A DNA stretch of 64,000 nt from an uncultured Paracoccaceae bacterium. Lineage in GTDB: Bacteria; Pseudomonadota; Alphaproteobacteria; Rhodobacterales; Rhodobacteraceae. Each line of letters starts with the position of its first letter. The first letter of the stretch is position 1. Shown here in pieces: positions 38,515 through 48,122 of this stretch. The translations under genes and the position numbers were made by a program. The notes under the pieces were generated by a model. The model was not told the DNA's origin. It searched no databases and saw only the letters and a program-made list of their open reading frames with translations. The DNA lies in the NCBI GenBank assembly GCA_947502145.1, contig CANMYO010000002.1:620001-684000 (forward strand), in the 5' to 3' direction.

Positions 38515-39849
38515 TTATCGTTCTGGCACAAGGCCGCGTGGGCTGAACCTGAGCACAAGCAACAAGATGATCCCCATGGTCAGCAGACGCATATGCGCGG
38601 CGGCATCAGTCAGGTGCACCTTGAGCGCGCTGCCGTCAGCCATGCCTGCGGTGATCAGGTCCATCAGTGCAAGCCCCATCGGTTCAACCTGCACCCAAAG
38701 CCACCAGATCAGGAAGCCACCAAGCACCGAGCCAAAGTTGTTGCCTGAGCCACCGACAATCACCATGACCCAGATCAGGAAGGTAAAGCGCAGCGGCTGA
38801 TAGGACGTGGGCGCCAAAAGCCCGTCCAGCGTGGTCAACATTGCACCGGCAATCCCGCAGATCGCAGAGCCGAGGATGAAGATCTGAAGGTGCCGCGCGG
38901 TGACGTCCTTGCCCATTGCTTCGGCGGCGACTTCATTGTCGCGGATCGCGCGCATCATCCGGCCCCAAGGGCTGTTAAGCGCCTTTTGTGCCATCCAGAG
39001 CAGGGCCACGAGGAAAATCGCAAACAGCCCGCAATAAAGCACTTTGGTCCAGATTGTCGACGCAGTCACCGGATCCATGCCAAAGCTTGCGGCACGTTCG
39101 ATGAAGCTCGGATCGTTTTGCAGATCGGTTTCGTAGGGCACGGGGCGGGGCAGGCCGTTGACGTTCTTGACCCCGCGGGACAGCCAGTCTTCGTTTTTCA
39201 TTACCGCGATGATGATTTCGGCGATGCCCAGCGTCGCAATCGCAAGATAGTCAGAGCGCAACCCAAGTGCCGTTTTACCCACAACCCAGGCCGCCGCCGC
39301 AGCAAACAGCCCGCCAACAGGCCAGGCGATCAGCGCCATGAAGCCCCAGTCCTGATAGTTTTCGCCCCCGAAGTTCAGCCCGCCCAGATAGCCGGTGCCA
39401 GCGGGGTTCACCGCCTCGATCGCATCTACCGCGCCGTCATAGACGCCGCGGAACAGGAAGAATCCAACCACCAGAACAGCGATGGTCAGCAGATTGCGCA
39501 CCGTGCCCTTGGCCATGCGGGTCTGCACCAAGACGGCCGCAACGATGGTCGCGGCCCCCAGCGCAAGCCCGGCAAAGACCCGCAGTCCGCCCGCGGCCCA
39601 GGCTTCGCCCACCGGGGGCATGGTGATCAGCACCGAGGCCAACCCGCCAAGTGCGACAAATCCCATGACGCCCACGTTGAACAGGCCCGCAAAGCCCCAT
39701 TGCAGGTTCACCCCAAGCGCCATGATCGCCGAGATCAGCCCGTAGCTGAGGATGGTGAGCATCGCCGTCGGGCCCTGCACCACGCCGGTGCCGATCATCA
39801 GAATGCAGATAAGTCCAAAGAGCAGGGGTGCGCGCATCGACTGGGTCAT
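38515..39849 (-). CDS. livM: Branched-chain amino acid ABC permease LivM
   Basis: 444 residues, about ten membrane helices, BPD_transp_2 family. GLISAIMALGVNLQWGFAGLFNVG at the start and the EAA-like AIRDNEVAAEAMGKDV are typical of LivM. It has an extra loop (about residues 115-165) beyond the usual 350-residue form. Forms the channel with LivH. Start overlaps the livH stop. Confidence 0.93.
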   Translation of the reverse strand: MTQSMRAPLLFGLICILMIGTGVVQGPTAMLTILSYGLISAIMALGVNLQWGFAGLFNVGVMGFVALGGLASVLITMPPVGEAWAAGGLRVFAGLALGAATIVAAVLVQTRMAKGTVRNLLTIAVLVVGFFLFRGVYDGAVDAIEAVNPAGTGYLGGLNFGGENYQDWGFMALIAWPVGGLFAAAAAWVVGKTALGLRSDYLAIATLGIAEIIIAVMKNEDWLSRGVKNVNGLPRPVPYETDLQNDPSFIERAASFGMDPVTASTIWTKVLYCGLFAIFLVALLWMAQKALNSPWGRMMRAIRDNEVAAEAMGKDVTARHLQIFILGSAICGIAGAMLTTLDGLLAPTSYQPLRFTFLIWVMVIVGGSGNNFGSVLGGFLIWWLWVQVEPMGLALMDLITAGMADGSALKVHLTDAAAHMRLLTMGIILLLVLRFSPRGLVPER

Positions 39850-40856
39850 ATGGATTGTCCTTTGAACAGGCCGGTCGGTTTAAACAGAAGCACGATCAGC
39901 AGGATCACGAAACTGACGGCAAATTTGTAATCGGTGGAAAGCAGCTGCACGAGGCTGGCGGGCTCCAGACTTTCAGGAAGCAGATAACCCAGCACCTTTT
40001 TCAGCGGATAGGTGATTGTGACCTCGGCAAAGGCGATGACAAAACCGCCGGCGATGGCGCCAATCGGATTGCCGATGCCACCGACAATTGCCGCCGCGAA
40101 GATCGGCAGCAGCAATTGGAAATAGGTGAAGGCCTTGAACGACTTATCCAGCCCGTAGAGCGTGCCTGCCGTGGTGGCGAGGGCGGCAACGATCAGCCAG
40201 GTCACCATCACCACACGTTCGGGGTTGATCCCCGAGAGCAGGGCAAGGTCTTCGTTATCCGAAAAGGCGCGCATGGATTTGCCGGTGCGGGTCCGGTTGA
40301 GGAACCAGAACAGCGCGGCCATGACGACAAACGCGGTGACAAGGGTGATGGCCTGCGTGGTTTTCAGTGCCAGACCTTCTTCCAGGCCGGTCATTTCCTT
40401 AAAACCCCGCGCCGTCACGATAAAGCGTTCGCCGTCGGCAAAGCTGATGTCGCGCACACCGATGATAAAGCGGACCAGTCCGTTCATGATGAACATCACG
40501 CCCATTGAGACAATGACCAGGATCACCGGTTTGGCCTTCTGCGCGCGGTAAAACCGGTAGACGGTGCGGTCCGTGCCCAGCAGGAACAGCCCCGTCACGG
40601 CGATCCCAAAGGGCAGGGCGAGCAGCGCGGTTGGCAGCGGGCCGAAACTGATCCCGATGGCCTGGAATGCCCATGTAAACAGGATCACCGACATGGTGCC
40701 AAAAGCCATTGTGTCGCCGTGGGCAAAATTGGAGAACCGCAGGATCCCGTAGATCAGCGTCACCCCCAGCGCGCCGATGGCCAGTTGCGCCCCATAGGCG
40801 AGGCCGGGCACCAGCACAAAGTTCGCGAGCACAACAAGCGCGTTAAGAATATCCAT
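39846..40856 (-). CDS. livH: Branched-chain amino acid ABC permease LivH
   Basis: 336 residues, eight or so membrane helices. LGVTLIYGILRFSNFAHGD is the LivH signature and RAFSDNEDLALLSGIN the EAA loop. It follows the 118-residue secreted protein gene with a one-base overlap (TAATG) and is coupled to livM. Confidence 0.94.
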   Translation of the reverse strand: MDILNALVVLANFVLVPGLAYGAQLAIGALGVTLIYGILRFSNFAHGDTMAFGTMSVILFTWAFQAIGISFGPLPTALLALPFGIAVTGLFLLGTDRTVYRFYRAQKAKPVILVIVSMGVMFIMNGLVRFIIGVRDISFADGERFIVTARGFKEMTGLEEGLALKTTQAITLVTAFVVMAALFWFLNRTRTGKSMRAFSDNEDLALLSGINPERVVMVTWLIVAALATTAGTLYGLDKSFKAFTYFQLLLPIFAAAIVGGIGNPIGAIAGGFVIAFAEVTITYPLKKVLGYLLPESLEPASLVQLLSTDYKFAVSFVILLIVLLFKPTGLFKGQSI

Positions 40857-41212
40857 TAGTGGTCCTCACATGTTCCGACCAGCTTTTCGCCGGAACGGAC
40901 ATTTGCATAGGTGGCGGCCCCGTCGGGCTGCACGATGAAGATGATGGATGATCCGCCAAGGCCTTCGCCGTGAAAACCACGGGTGTCGCCCAGAAGGATC
41001 GGGTCAGCGGGAAAGCGTTTGTCGCCGAAAGTGACCGCGGTGACCCGGCGCCGGGGCGGATCGTTGGGATTCTGCGGGGCAATAAACTGGTCACGGTTGA
41101 TGGTGAAATTCACGATGTCGCCATTTTCCATGACGCAGTGCAGATCGTCCGCCTGTGCCGCGCTGGCGGCCAATATGGCGGCGGCGCGGATCATCCGGTG
41201 AAATCTTCGCAA
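40856..41212 (-). CDS. Small secreted protein inside the liv operon (A)
   Basis: 118 residues with a signal peptide (cleavage after about AAQA). Mature part: LHCVMENGDIVNF near the start, a beta-rich middle and VGTCEDH at the end; the two cysteines could form a disulfide. It shares its layout with the next gene (B). It overlaps gene B by 22 bases and livH by one base, so it is part of the liv operon. Family not recognised. Confidence 0.65.
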   Translation of the reverse strand: MRRFHRMIRAAAILAASAAQADDLHCVMENGDIVNFTINRDQFIAPQNPNDPPRRRVTAVTFGDKRFPADPILLGDTRGFHGEGLGGSSIIFIVQPDGAATYANVRSGEKLVGTCEDH

Positions 41213-41622
41213 TGGCCGGGAGTCTGCTGCGAGGTCAGCAGGCCCGCGTCGTCAAGGATGGTCCGGGTCAGCAGCGCTGTGCCGATTTCGGCCACGTCCT
41301 GACCTGCCACGAACCGCCCGAGAAACACGTCGATGCGTTCGGGTTCCGCGGCATTGGCGATGAATGTCAGGATCGGGTCATCGGCAAGGCGCGGAGTTTC
41401 TGCGACCAGCGGGGCCACATATTGCCCCTCGCGCCATTCAAAACCGTCGCCCTTTTCCGCAAGCACCACGATACGCCCATCTGCGAATGTACAGCGCATG
41501 AAGGGATCGTTTCGCCCTTCGGCCATCGCCGATGTGGCACAGGCCAGCGCGGCAAGGGGCAGGGCGCCAATCCGGGCGCCAATCCGGGCCGCCGATCCGG
41601 CATATGATGCGGCGCTGGTCAT
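41191..41622 (-). CDS. Small secreted protein inside the liv operon (B)
   Basis: 143 residues with a signal peptide (cleavage near SAMA). Mature part: FMRCTFADGRIVVL and GHCEDFTG match the CxxxxG-IV and C-E-D positions of gene A, so the two look like distant duplicates. The signal region contains a doubled 12-bp unit giving GARIGARIG. The start overlaps the livF stop (ATGA). A periplasmic partner of the transporter is inferred from position only. Confidence 0.65.
   Translation of the reverse strand: MTSAASYAGSAARIGARIGALPLAALACATSAMAEGRNDPFMRCTFADGRIVVLAEKGDGFEWREGQYVAPLVAETPRLADDPILTFIANAAEPERIDVFLGRFVAGQDVAEIGTALLTRTILDDAGLLTSQQTPGHCEDFTG
41562..41585. repeat. Tandem 12-bp duplication in signal-peptide region
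   Basis: GGGCGCCAATCC occurs twice in direct succession (41562-41573, 41574-41585), with a third, diverged copy following. It keeps the reading frame of secreted protein B. Confidence 0.85.
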
Positions 41623-42443
41623 CCGCCCAGAAAGCTCCGCCGGACATCATCATCGGCCAGCAGTTCCTTGCCGGTCCCGGTGTGAGCGTTGCGGCCCTGC
41701 ACTAGGACATAGCCTTTGTCAGCGATTTCAAGCGCTTGCCGCGCGTTTTGTTCCACCATGAGAATCGGAATGCCGGTGCGGGCCACTTCGATGATCCGGT
41801 CGAACAATTCGTCCATCACGATGGGTGAAACGCCCGCCGTGGGTTCATCCAGCATCAGCACCTTGGGTTGAGTCATCAGCGCCCGGCCCACGGCGACCTG
41901 CTGGCGCTGACCGCCGGACAATTCGCCGGCAGCCTGATAGCGTTTCTCTTTCAGGATCGGGAACAGGTCATAGATCTGCGCCATGGTGTCGCGAAAATCA
42001 TCGCGGCGGATAAAGGCCCCCATTTCGAGGTTTTCCTCGACCGTCATCGAGGTGAAGATATTGGAGGTCTGCGGCACAAACCCCATGCCCTTGACGACAC
42101 GATCCTGGGGCGACAGGGCGGTGATGTCCTCACCATCCAGCACCACACGGCCCGTGTGGATGTTGAGCATGCCAAACACCGCTTTCATCGCGGTGGATTT
42201 CCCGGCGCCGTTGGGGCCAACGATCACGGCGATTTCCCCGGGATTCACCGCGATGGTGCATTCATGCAGGATATCGGGGCCCTTGCCGTAACCGCCGGTC
42301 ATGGTTTCGCCAATCAGGAAGGCCGCATCGGCGGCTGATTTTGTCGCGCCGGATTTGCGCACCGGATCGGACTTTGATCCGCCATCCTTGGTGATGCTGC
42401 GATCCTTGTTGCCACGGTCATCGTGATAGGGATTATCGCTCAT
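41619..42443 (-). CDS. livF: Branched-chain amino acid ABC ATPase LivF
   Basis: 274 residues. Walker A GPNGAGKST, signature LSGGQRQQVAVGRAL and Walker B VLMLDEPTAGVSP are intact. A polar N-terminal extension of about 40 residues (NPYHDDRGNKDRSITKDGG) is not found in E. coli LivF. Start overlaps the livG stop; the stop is coupled to secreted protein B. Confidence 0.94.
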   Translation of the reverse strand: MSDNPYHDDRGNKDRSITKDGGSKSDPVRKSGATKSAADAAFLIGETMTGGYGKGPDILHECTIAVNPGEIAVIVGPNGAGKSTAMKAVFGMLNIHTGRVVLDGEDITALSPQDRVVKGMGFVPQTSNIFTSMTVEENLEMGAFIRRDDFRDTMAQIYDLFPILKEKRYQAAGELSGGQRQQVAVGRALMTQPKVLMLDEPTAGVSPIVMDELFDRIIEVARTGIPILMVEQNARQALEIADKGYVLVQGRNAHTGTGKELLADDDVRRSFLGG

Positions 42444-43225
42444 ACCGCTGCCACCTGATCTTTGTTCTTGAGGCCGGTGCCGAGGTAGGCTTCGATCACC
42501 TGCTCGTTGGCCTTGATTTCATCCAGTGTCCCCTGCGCGAGAACTTTGCCTTCGGCCATGCAGATAACCGGGTCGCAAAGGCGGCCAATGAAGTCCATGT
42601 CGTGTTCGATCACCACAAAGGTATAGCCGCGTTCCTTGTTCAATCGGATGATTGCGTCACCGATCGTGTTGAGAAGGGTGCGGTTCACGCCTGCGCCGAC
42701 TTCGTCCAGAAACACGATCTTGGCGTCAACCATCATGGTGCGCCCCAGCTCCAACAGCTTTTTCTGACCGCCAGACACCTGCCCGGCCTTGTGATCGGAC
42801 AGATGTTCAATGGTCAGGAACTCAAGCACCTCATCGGCTTTTGCCCGCAGGGCGCGTTCCTCGTCGGCGATGCGCTTGCGGCCAAACCATGTATTCCAGA
42901 GCGTTTCGCCCGATTGCGCGCCGGGCACCATCATCAGGTTTTCGCGGCAGCTCATCGAGGAGAATTCATGTGCGATCTGGAAGGTGCGCAACAGCCCCTT
43001 GTGGAACAGGTCATGCGGCGGCAAGCCGGTAATATCTTCGCCTGCCATCTTCACCGTGCCCGACGTTGGTTTAAGGACGCCTGCGATCACATTGAAAAGT
43101 GTGGTTTTTCCGGCCCCGTTTGGCCCGATCAAACCGGTGATGGAATTTTCCTGAATCGAGAGGGTTGCCCCATCTACGGCGTGAAAACCACCAAAGGTTT
43201 TCACGAGGTTATCAACGACGATCAT
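42440..43225 (-). CDS. livG: Branched-chain amino acid ABC ATPase LivG
   Basis: 261 residues. Walker A GPNGAGKTT, signature VSGGQKKLLELGR and Walker B IVFLDEVGAGVN are seen. The LLRTFQIAHEF segment is the LivG-type Q-loop region. It lies 87 bases after livK with a hairpin between. Confidence 0.94.
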   Translation of the reverse strand: MIVVDNLVKTFGGFHAVDGATLSIQENSITGLIGPNGAGKTTLFNVIAGVLKPTSGTVKMAGEDITGLPPHDLFHKGLLRTFQIAHEFSSMSCRENLMMVPGAQSGETLWNTWFGRKRIADEERALRAKADEVLEFLTIEHLSDHKAGQVSGGQKKLLELGRTMMVDAKIVFLDEVGAGVNRTLLNTIGDAIIRLNKERGYTFVVIEHDMDFIGRLCDPVICMAEGKVLAQGTLDEIKANEQVIEAYLGTGLKNKDQVAAV

Positions 43226-43269
43226 GTCCCACCCCGCGACGCGAATTACGTCATATAAGTTATGGAAAT

Positions 43270-43291
43270 GGCGCGGGAAAATCCCCGCGCC
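43270..43291 (-). terminator. Intercistronic hairpin between livK and livG
   Basis: GGCGCGGG and CCCGCGCC pair over 8 bp. No T run follows in the livK direction, so it likely protects the abundant livK mRNA or lowers read-through into livGFHM. Confidence 0.65.
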
Positions 43292-43312
43292 ATGCCCTTT
43301 TCTTTGTCTTGA

Positions 43313-44509
43313 TTAACGGAAGCGAACTGTTTTGATTTCGCCGTCACCAAATTCAACTTCGCGGTAGTTGCCTGCGCTTTCGCCTGCACCGATCAGTTCA
43401 ACCGCGGTTGCGCCGACATAGTCGATCTCTTCGCCGGCTTTCAGCAGTTCGATCGCCTTGGCAAGTTCACCCGGGAAGATTTCCGTGCCCGGTGCGTTGG
43501 CCACATCCATCACCTTGTCCTTGAAGTCGGCGGACTGGTTGGAGCCTGCGGCCTCCATGGCGAGCATGATCAGCGCTGCGGCGTCATAGCTTTCAGGGGC
43601 AAATGCGCCTGTGCCGTCAAAGCCCGCTTCGCTTGCGAGACCCAGGAAGATTTCCGCACCTTCGCTGTCGGTGCCGGGGAACTGACCGAAAGAGGTATCA
43701 AGGCCGGAGCCCAGATCATCAACGATCTGCTGGCCAACCATGCCGTCAGGCAGAACGAAGGTGTCATATGCACCGGTATCAAGCGCAGCCTGAATGATGC
43801 CTTTACCACCCTGGTCGGTGTAGCCCGCAACCACCAGCACTTCACCGCCGGCTGCGTCAAGTTCCGCAACTTCCGAAGAATAGTCGGCCTTGCCGTCTTC
43901 GTGGGCGGTTGAAATCGTGACCGTGCCGCCAGCCTCTTCGAAGGCCGCCTGGAAGCTGTCTGCCAGACCTTTGCCGTAGTCGTTGTTGGTATAGGTCAGC
44001 GCAACTTCCTTGATGCCGCGGTCCATGATGACGTTGGTCATCACAACACCCTGACGCGCGTCAGACGGCGCGGTGCGGAAGAAGAGGCCGTCATCTTCAG
44101 CCGTGGACAGCGCTGGCGATGTCGCTGAGGGCGAAATCATCACGATGCCGTTTGCACGGGCGACGTTTTGCAGGATCGCGCCGGTCACGCCGGAACAATC
44201 CGCGCCCATGATTGCGTTGACGCCATCGGTGGTCACAAGACGTTCAGCGGCGGTTTGGGCAGCACCGGCGTCGATGCAGGTTGAATCCGCACGGATGCCT
44301 TCGACAGAAGCACCATCAAGCAATGTGCCTGCGGCGTTCACCTCGGCGATGGCCATTTCGGCGCCAGCGCCCATGGCGGGTGTGATGGATTCAAGCGGGC
44401 CGGTAAAGCCCAGGATGATGCCGATCTTGACGTCTCCGGTGTGGCCTTCGGCAAAAGCAGAGGTGGTCATCAGTGCTGTGGCCGCAGTGGCCATCATCAG
44501 TTTTTTCAT
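43313..44509 (-). CDS. livK: Branched-chain amino acid (or amide) ABC substrate-binding protein
   Basis: 398 residues with a signal peptide ending near SAFAEG. The Peripla_BP_6 fold is seen in IGIILGFTGPLESITPAMG and VMISPSATSPALS. It captures the substrate in the periplasm for LivHMGF. Exact ligand unknown: leucine/isoleucine/valine is the family default. GGAGAAAGAAATG-like ribosome site precedes the ATG. Confidence 0.93.
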   Translation of the reverse strand: MKKLMMATAATALMTTSAFAEGHTGDVKIGIILGFTGPLESITPAMGAGAEMAIAEVNAAGTLLDGASVEGIRADSTCIDAGAAQTAAERLVTTDGVNAIMGADCSGVTGAILQNVARANGIVMISPSATSPALSTAEDDGLFFRTAPSDARQGVVMTNVIMDRGIKEVALTYTNNDYGKGLADSFQAAFEEAGGTVTISTAHEDGKADYSSEVAELDAAGGEVLVVAGYTDQGGKGIIQAALDTGAYDTFVLPDGMVGQQIVDDLGSGLDTSFGQFPGTDSEGAEIFLGLASEAGFDGTGAFAPESYDAAALIMLAMEAAGSNQSADFKDKVMDVANAPGTEIFPGELAKAIELLKAGEEIDYVGATAVELIGAGESAGNYREVEFGDGEIKTVRFR

Positions 44510-44691
44510 TTCTTTCTCCCAGTTGGATATTTTTTAATCCTCGCAGGAGATTAGCAGGCGCGACGTGATTGTGAAGCGGGTAAGACCAGTCTTTTTGGCC
44601 AATTTTTGGGAAAATTGCGGGCCAATCGGCCGTATCGCAAACAAATGTTCAGCTCTTGCTGACAAAGCCGCAATTCCGTTCCGTTACGTCA

Positions 44692-45693
44692 TCACATCGA
44701 CAGGCGCGTCGCCTGACTGCCCCGTTCGCGGTAGGGCGTGGTCTGGTAGTGCGACCTGTAACATTTGGAAAAATGCGACGGAGAGGCAAAGCCGCAGGCC
44801 AGCGCGACGTTGATCACGGTCATGTCGGTCTGCATCAGCAGGTTGCGCGCCTTTTGCAGCCGCATCTCCATGTAATAGCGTTTGGGGGACCGCGACAGGT
44901 AACGGCGAAACAGCCGCTCAAGCTGGCGGGTCGACATGCCGACCTCTTGTGCGAGCAGCGCCGGGCTGATCGGTTCCTCAAGATTCTGTTCCATCATCTG
45001 GATCACCCGCGACAATTTCGGGTGGCGCACGCCGATCCGGGTCGGAATCGACAGGCGCTGGGTGTCCTGATCGGTGCGGATGGCGGAATAGATCAGCTGA
45101 TCGGCGACCGCGTTTGCAAGCTCTTCCCCGTGATCGTCGGCAATGATCTTGAGCATCATGTCGATTGAGGCGGTGCCGCCCGCAGTTGTGATCCGGTTGC
45201 CGTCGACCACAAAGACCGATTTGGTCAGCGTGACCTCTTCGAATTCTTCAACAAAGCTGTCTTGATTTTCCCAGTGGATCGTCGCGCGCCGACCATCCAG
45301 CAATCCGGCCCGCGCCAGCGTGTATCCCGCGGTGCAGAGCCCGGCCATCACAACCCCGCGTCGCGCCTCGCGTCGGACCCAGTTCAGCAGTTTTTTGGTG
45401 GTCGCTTCTTGCACATCCATACCGCCGCAGAGCATCACAGTGTCATCGCGATCAAGTTCGGTCAGATCGGAATCGACTTTGAATGTGCAGCCATTCGAAC
45501 AGGTTGCCACCTCACCGTTTTCAGACACGATCATCCAGTCATAGACCTTCATGCCCGCCGTGCGATTGGCAATGCGAAGGCTTTCCAGGGCCGCCGAAAA
45601 GCATAGCATGGTGAAATTGTCCATCAGGACAAAGACAAATCTGCGGGGTTTGCCTGCATGCTCGACATCAACGGTGGGCGGTTTGATCTTCAT
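44692..45693 (-). CDS. GlxA-family AraC-type transcriptional regulator
   Basis: 333 residues. N-terminal DJ-1/PfpI-like domain (FVFVLMDNFTMLCFSAALESLRIAN; GLCTAGYTLARAGLLDG) and C-terminal AraC DNA-binding part (MSTRQLERLFRRYLSRSP; VALACGFASPSHFSKCYR). Relatives GbdR and CdhR control betaine or carnitine use. It lies 182 bases upstream of livK on the same strand and could regulate the liv operon. The ATG at 45693 is favoured; 13 in-frame upstream codons are not conserved-looking. Confidence 0.9.
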   Translation of the reverse strand: MKIKPPTVDVEHAGKPRRFVFVLMDNFTMLCFSAALESLRIANRTAGMKVYDWMIVSENGEVATCSNGCTFKVDSDLTELDRDDTVMLCGGMDVQEATTKKLLNWVRREARRGVVMAGLCTAGYTLARAGLLDGRRATIHWENQDSFVEEFEEVTLTKSVFVVDGNRITTAGGTASIDMMLKIIADDHGEELANAVADQLIYSAIRTDQDTQRLSIPTRIGVRHPKLSRVIQMMEQNLEEPISPALLAQEVGMSTRQLERLFRRYLSRSPKRYYMEMRLQKARNLLMQTDMTVINVALACGFASPSHFSKCYRSHYQTTPYRERGSQATRLSM

Positions 45694-45841
45694 GTGGCGG
45701 TCCTGGCCGGGGGTGATGAAATGTCCCACCACGTTTTCATGTTTCGATCAAGCCCCCATTACGTTTTGGCATTGGCGCGCGGGGCTGTTTTGATATAAGC
45801 GGCCCTTGATACCGCTAACCCTACTTTTTTGGAGCATTACG

Positions 45842-47212
45842 ATGACGGACTGGCAGAAATCGAGCTGGCGCAACAAGCCGCGGGTTCAGATGCCTGAGTA
45901 TCTGGACAAGGCCGCACTGGAATCAGTGGAAGGCCGTCTTGCCAGCTATCCGCCGTTGGTCTTTGCGGGCGAAGCGCGTCGGTTGAAAAATCACCTTGGC
46001 AAGGTCAGCCGCGGCGAGGCGTTCCTGCTGCAGGGTGGGGATTGCGCCGAGAGTTTTGCAGAATTCAGCGCCGACAGCATTCGTGACACCTTTAAGGTGA
46101 TGTTGCAGATGGCAATGGTGCTGACCTACGGGGCCAAGGTGCCGGTGGTAAAGGTCGGCCGGATGGCCGGACAGATGGCCAAGCCGCGTTCGGCGCCCAC
46201 CGAAACCGTGAGCGGCACCGAGCTACCCAGCTACCGCGGTGATATCATCAACGGATTCGATTTCACCCCTGAGGCGCGGATTCCTGATCCTGAACGGATG
46301 TTACAGGCCTATTTGCAGGCCGCGGCGACGCTGAACCTGTTGCGGGCGTTTTCGACCGGTGGCTATGCCGATGTGCATCAGGTGCACGCCTGGACGCTGG
46401 GGTTCACCGATGACAATGAAGTCAAGAAATACGCCGATATGGCGGCGCGGATCAGCGACACGCTTGATTTCATGGAGGCGGCGGGTCTGTCCGCTGAATC
46501 CAATCATGAGCTGAAAACGGTTGAATTCTTTACCAGCCATGAAGCCCTGCTGCTGGAGTACGAAGAGGCACTGACCCGGATCGACAGCACAAGCGGCAAA
46601 TGGCTTGCCGGATCTGGTCACATGATCTGGATCGGGGATCGCACCCGCCAGCCGGACGGGGCGCATGTTGAGTTCTGCAAGGGCGTTCAGAATCCGATTG
46701 GCCTGAAATGCGGTCCGTCGATGACCTCTGGCCACTTGAAATCGCTGATGGCGTCGCTGAACCCTGAAAACGAAGCCGGTCGGTTGACACTGATTGCGCG
46801 CTTTGGTGCGGGATCGGTGGGTGAACATCTGCCGCGTCTGGTCAAGGCGGTGCAGGAGGAGGGTGCCAACGTGGTTTGGACCTGTGACGCGATGCATGGC
46901 AACACGATCAAATCCTCAACCGGATACAAGACACGTCCGTTCGAAAGCGTACTGCGTGAAGTGAAAGAGTTCTTCTCGATCCACGCCGCCGAAGGCACGA
47001 TCCCCGGTGGGGTGCATTTTGAGATGACCGGCAAGGACGTCACCGAATGCACCGGCGGGGTCCGGGCCGTCACGGATGAGGATCTGTCGGACCGTTACCA
47101 CACGGCCTGTGATCCGCGCCTGAACGCATCACAATCGCTGGAGCTTGCCTTCCTTGTGGCAGAAGAGCTGTCGGCCCGCCGCAATGGGTTGAAAGACGCA
47201 AAGGCGGTCTAA
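45842..47212 (+). CDS. aroG: Class II 3-deoxy-7-phosphoheptulonate (DAHP) synthase
   Basis: 456 residues. First step of the shikimate pathway from PEP and erythrose-4-phosphate. Plant-like class II features: [36 protein letters not shown] and [12 protein letters not shown]. The ATG at 45842 is taken over one 36 bases upstream by homology of [10 protein letters not shown]. Diverges from the GlxA regulator; a strong terminator follows. Confidence 0.95.
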   Translation: MTDWQKSSWRNKPRVQMPEYLDKAALESVEGRLASYPPLVFAGEARRLKNHLGKVSRGEAFLLQGGDCAESFAEFSADSIRDTFKVMLQMAMVLTYGAKVPVVKVGRMAGQMAKPRSAPTETVSGTELPSYRGDIINGFDFTPEARIPDPERMLQAYLQAAATLNLLRAFSTGGYADVHQVHAWTLGFTDDNEVKKYADMAARISDTLDFMEAAGLSAESNHELKTVEFFTSHEALLLEYEEALTRIDSTSGKWLAGSGHMIWIGDRTRQPDGAHVEFCKGVQNPIGLKCGPSMTSGHLKSLMASLNPENEAGRLTLIARFGAGSVGEHLPRLVKAVQEEGANVVWTCDAMHGNTIKSSTGYKTRPFESVLREVKEFFSIHAAEGTIPGGVHFEMTGKDVTECTGGVRAVTDEDLSDRYHTACDPRLNASQSLELAFLVAEELSARRNGLKDAKAV

Positions 47213-47236
47213 GACCGCCTCCTGATCGTCAATCAG

Positions 47237-47270
47237 AAACGCCGCGCCGGTTGCCCCGCGCGGCGTTTTG
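47237..47270. terminator. Bidirectional terminator after aroG
   Basis: AAACGCCGCGC pairs with GCGCGGCGTTT over 11 bp, followed by a T run on the plus strand. It sits between aroG and the convergent PAS gene. Confidence 0.9.
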
Positions 47271-47274
47271 CGTG

Positions 47275-47937
47275 TCAGGTATTATCAACAACCAGCCGCA
47301 GCGCGCCGCGCTTGGGCATGTTGACTCTGGGGGCAGGCGGCTTGCCCGACGGCAAGGGGACCCCACGTTTCGCGCGCCGCTCTGTCTGGCCATCAAGCAA
47401 TGTATCGCAGCGGATTGGCTGATCGTCCGCAACATCAAAGCGCAGCCCGCGGGAACCCGGTTCCCCTGACACGACAAGCGCACCCATGACGCGGTTCAGA
47501 TGGCCCTCGGCGTCGCGCAGCGGCAGCAACAGGGCCTCTCCGCGCAGTGGCTTGCGGCCCAAGCCACGCTGCGCGGTCAGCGGAATGCCGACAATGGCAG
47601 GGGTGGTGAACGCGGTTTCAGCCAGGCGCAGTGCGATGTCGCGGGAGGCCCCGGTGAAGAAGGCGGTAAAGGACATGCCGCGGGGGTCCATGCGCATCAT
47701 CTCGTGCAGCTTCTGCCCGGCGACACGGGTGCGCAGCGCATCCGGTGCGGTGCGTTCAAGCATGAAAGCATAGGGAAGGGCGGCATCCATCAGCGCGGGG
47801 TCAAAGCGGCCTTTGCTGTCGTCCTGCGCCGTAATCGTGCGCCAGTCCATCTCAAGCGTTTGCAGGATAGCCCGCTCCGCGTCGCCGATCCGGCTGGTGG
47901 GTGAATGTGGCGCGTCAAACGCACGAATAAATTTCAT
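47275..47937 (-). CDS. PAS domain protein of the Rhodobacteraceae type
   Basis: 220 residues. The central part (MDWRTITAQD, LRTRVAGQKLHEMM, LLPLRDAEGHLNRVMGALV) fits the PAS_5-like domain found in many alphaproteobacterial single-domain proteins. No output domain is seen; it may signal by binding a partner. The C-terminus ends in a basic Pro-rich tail. Ligand unknown. The 185-base gap upstream holds no gene. Confidence 0.75.
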   Translation of the reverse strand: MKFIRAFDAPHSPTSRIGDAERAILQTLEMDWRTITAQDDSKGRFDPALMDAALPYAFMLERTAPDALRTRVAGQKLHEMMRMDPRGMSFTAFFTGASRDIALRLAETAFTTPAIVGIPLTAQRGLGRKPLRGEALLLPLRDAEGHLNRVMGALVVSGEPGSRGLRFDVADDQPIRCDTLLDGQTERRAKRGVPLPSGKPPAPRVNMPKRGALRLVVDNT

Positions 47938-48122
47938 CGTCAATCTCACTTGTCGTATGTGCGACGCTGAATACCGTCGCGATTAACACAATCTTAATCG
48001 AAAATTGTCCGCAAATCATTTAACAAAGTCTTAAAGGGTTAACGCTGCGGGTGGCGGGCTTGCCCCCGTGGCCTGTTTCGCCTTAGGTGACGGCAAGCGC
48101 GCTGCACCAGAAAGGCCCATCC

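Noticed and set aside
38890-40508. Plus-strand frames opposite livM and livH
   Set aside because: Antisense shadows of permease genes with His/Arg/Gln-rich composition and no homology-like motifs.
44600-44617. AT-rich hairpin CAATTTT/AAAATTG as a terminator for the GlxA regulator
   Set aside because: Weak stem and no T run on the minus strand; read-through into livK cannot be judged from it.
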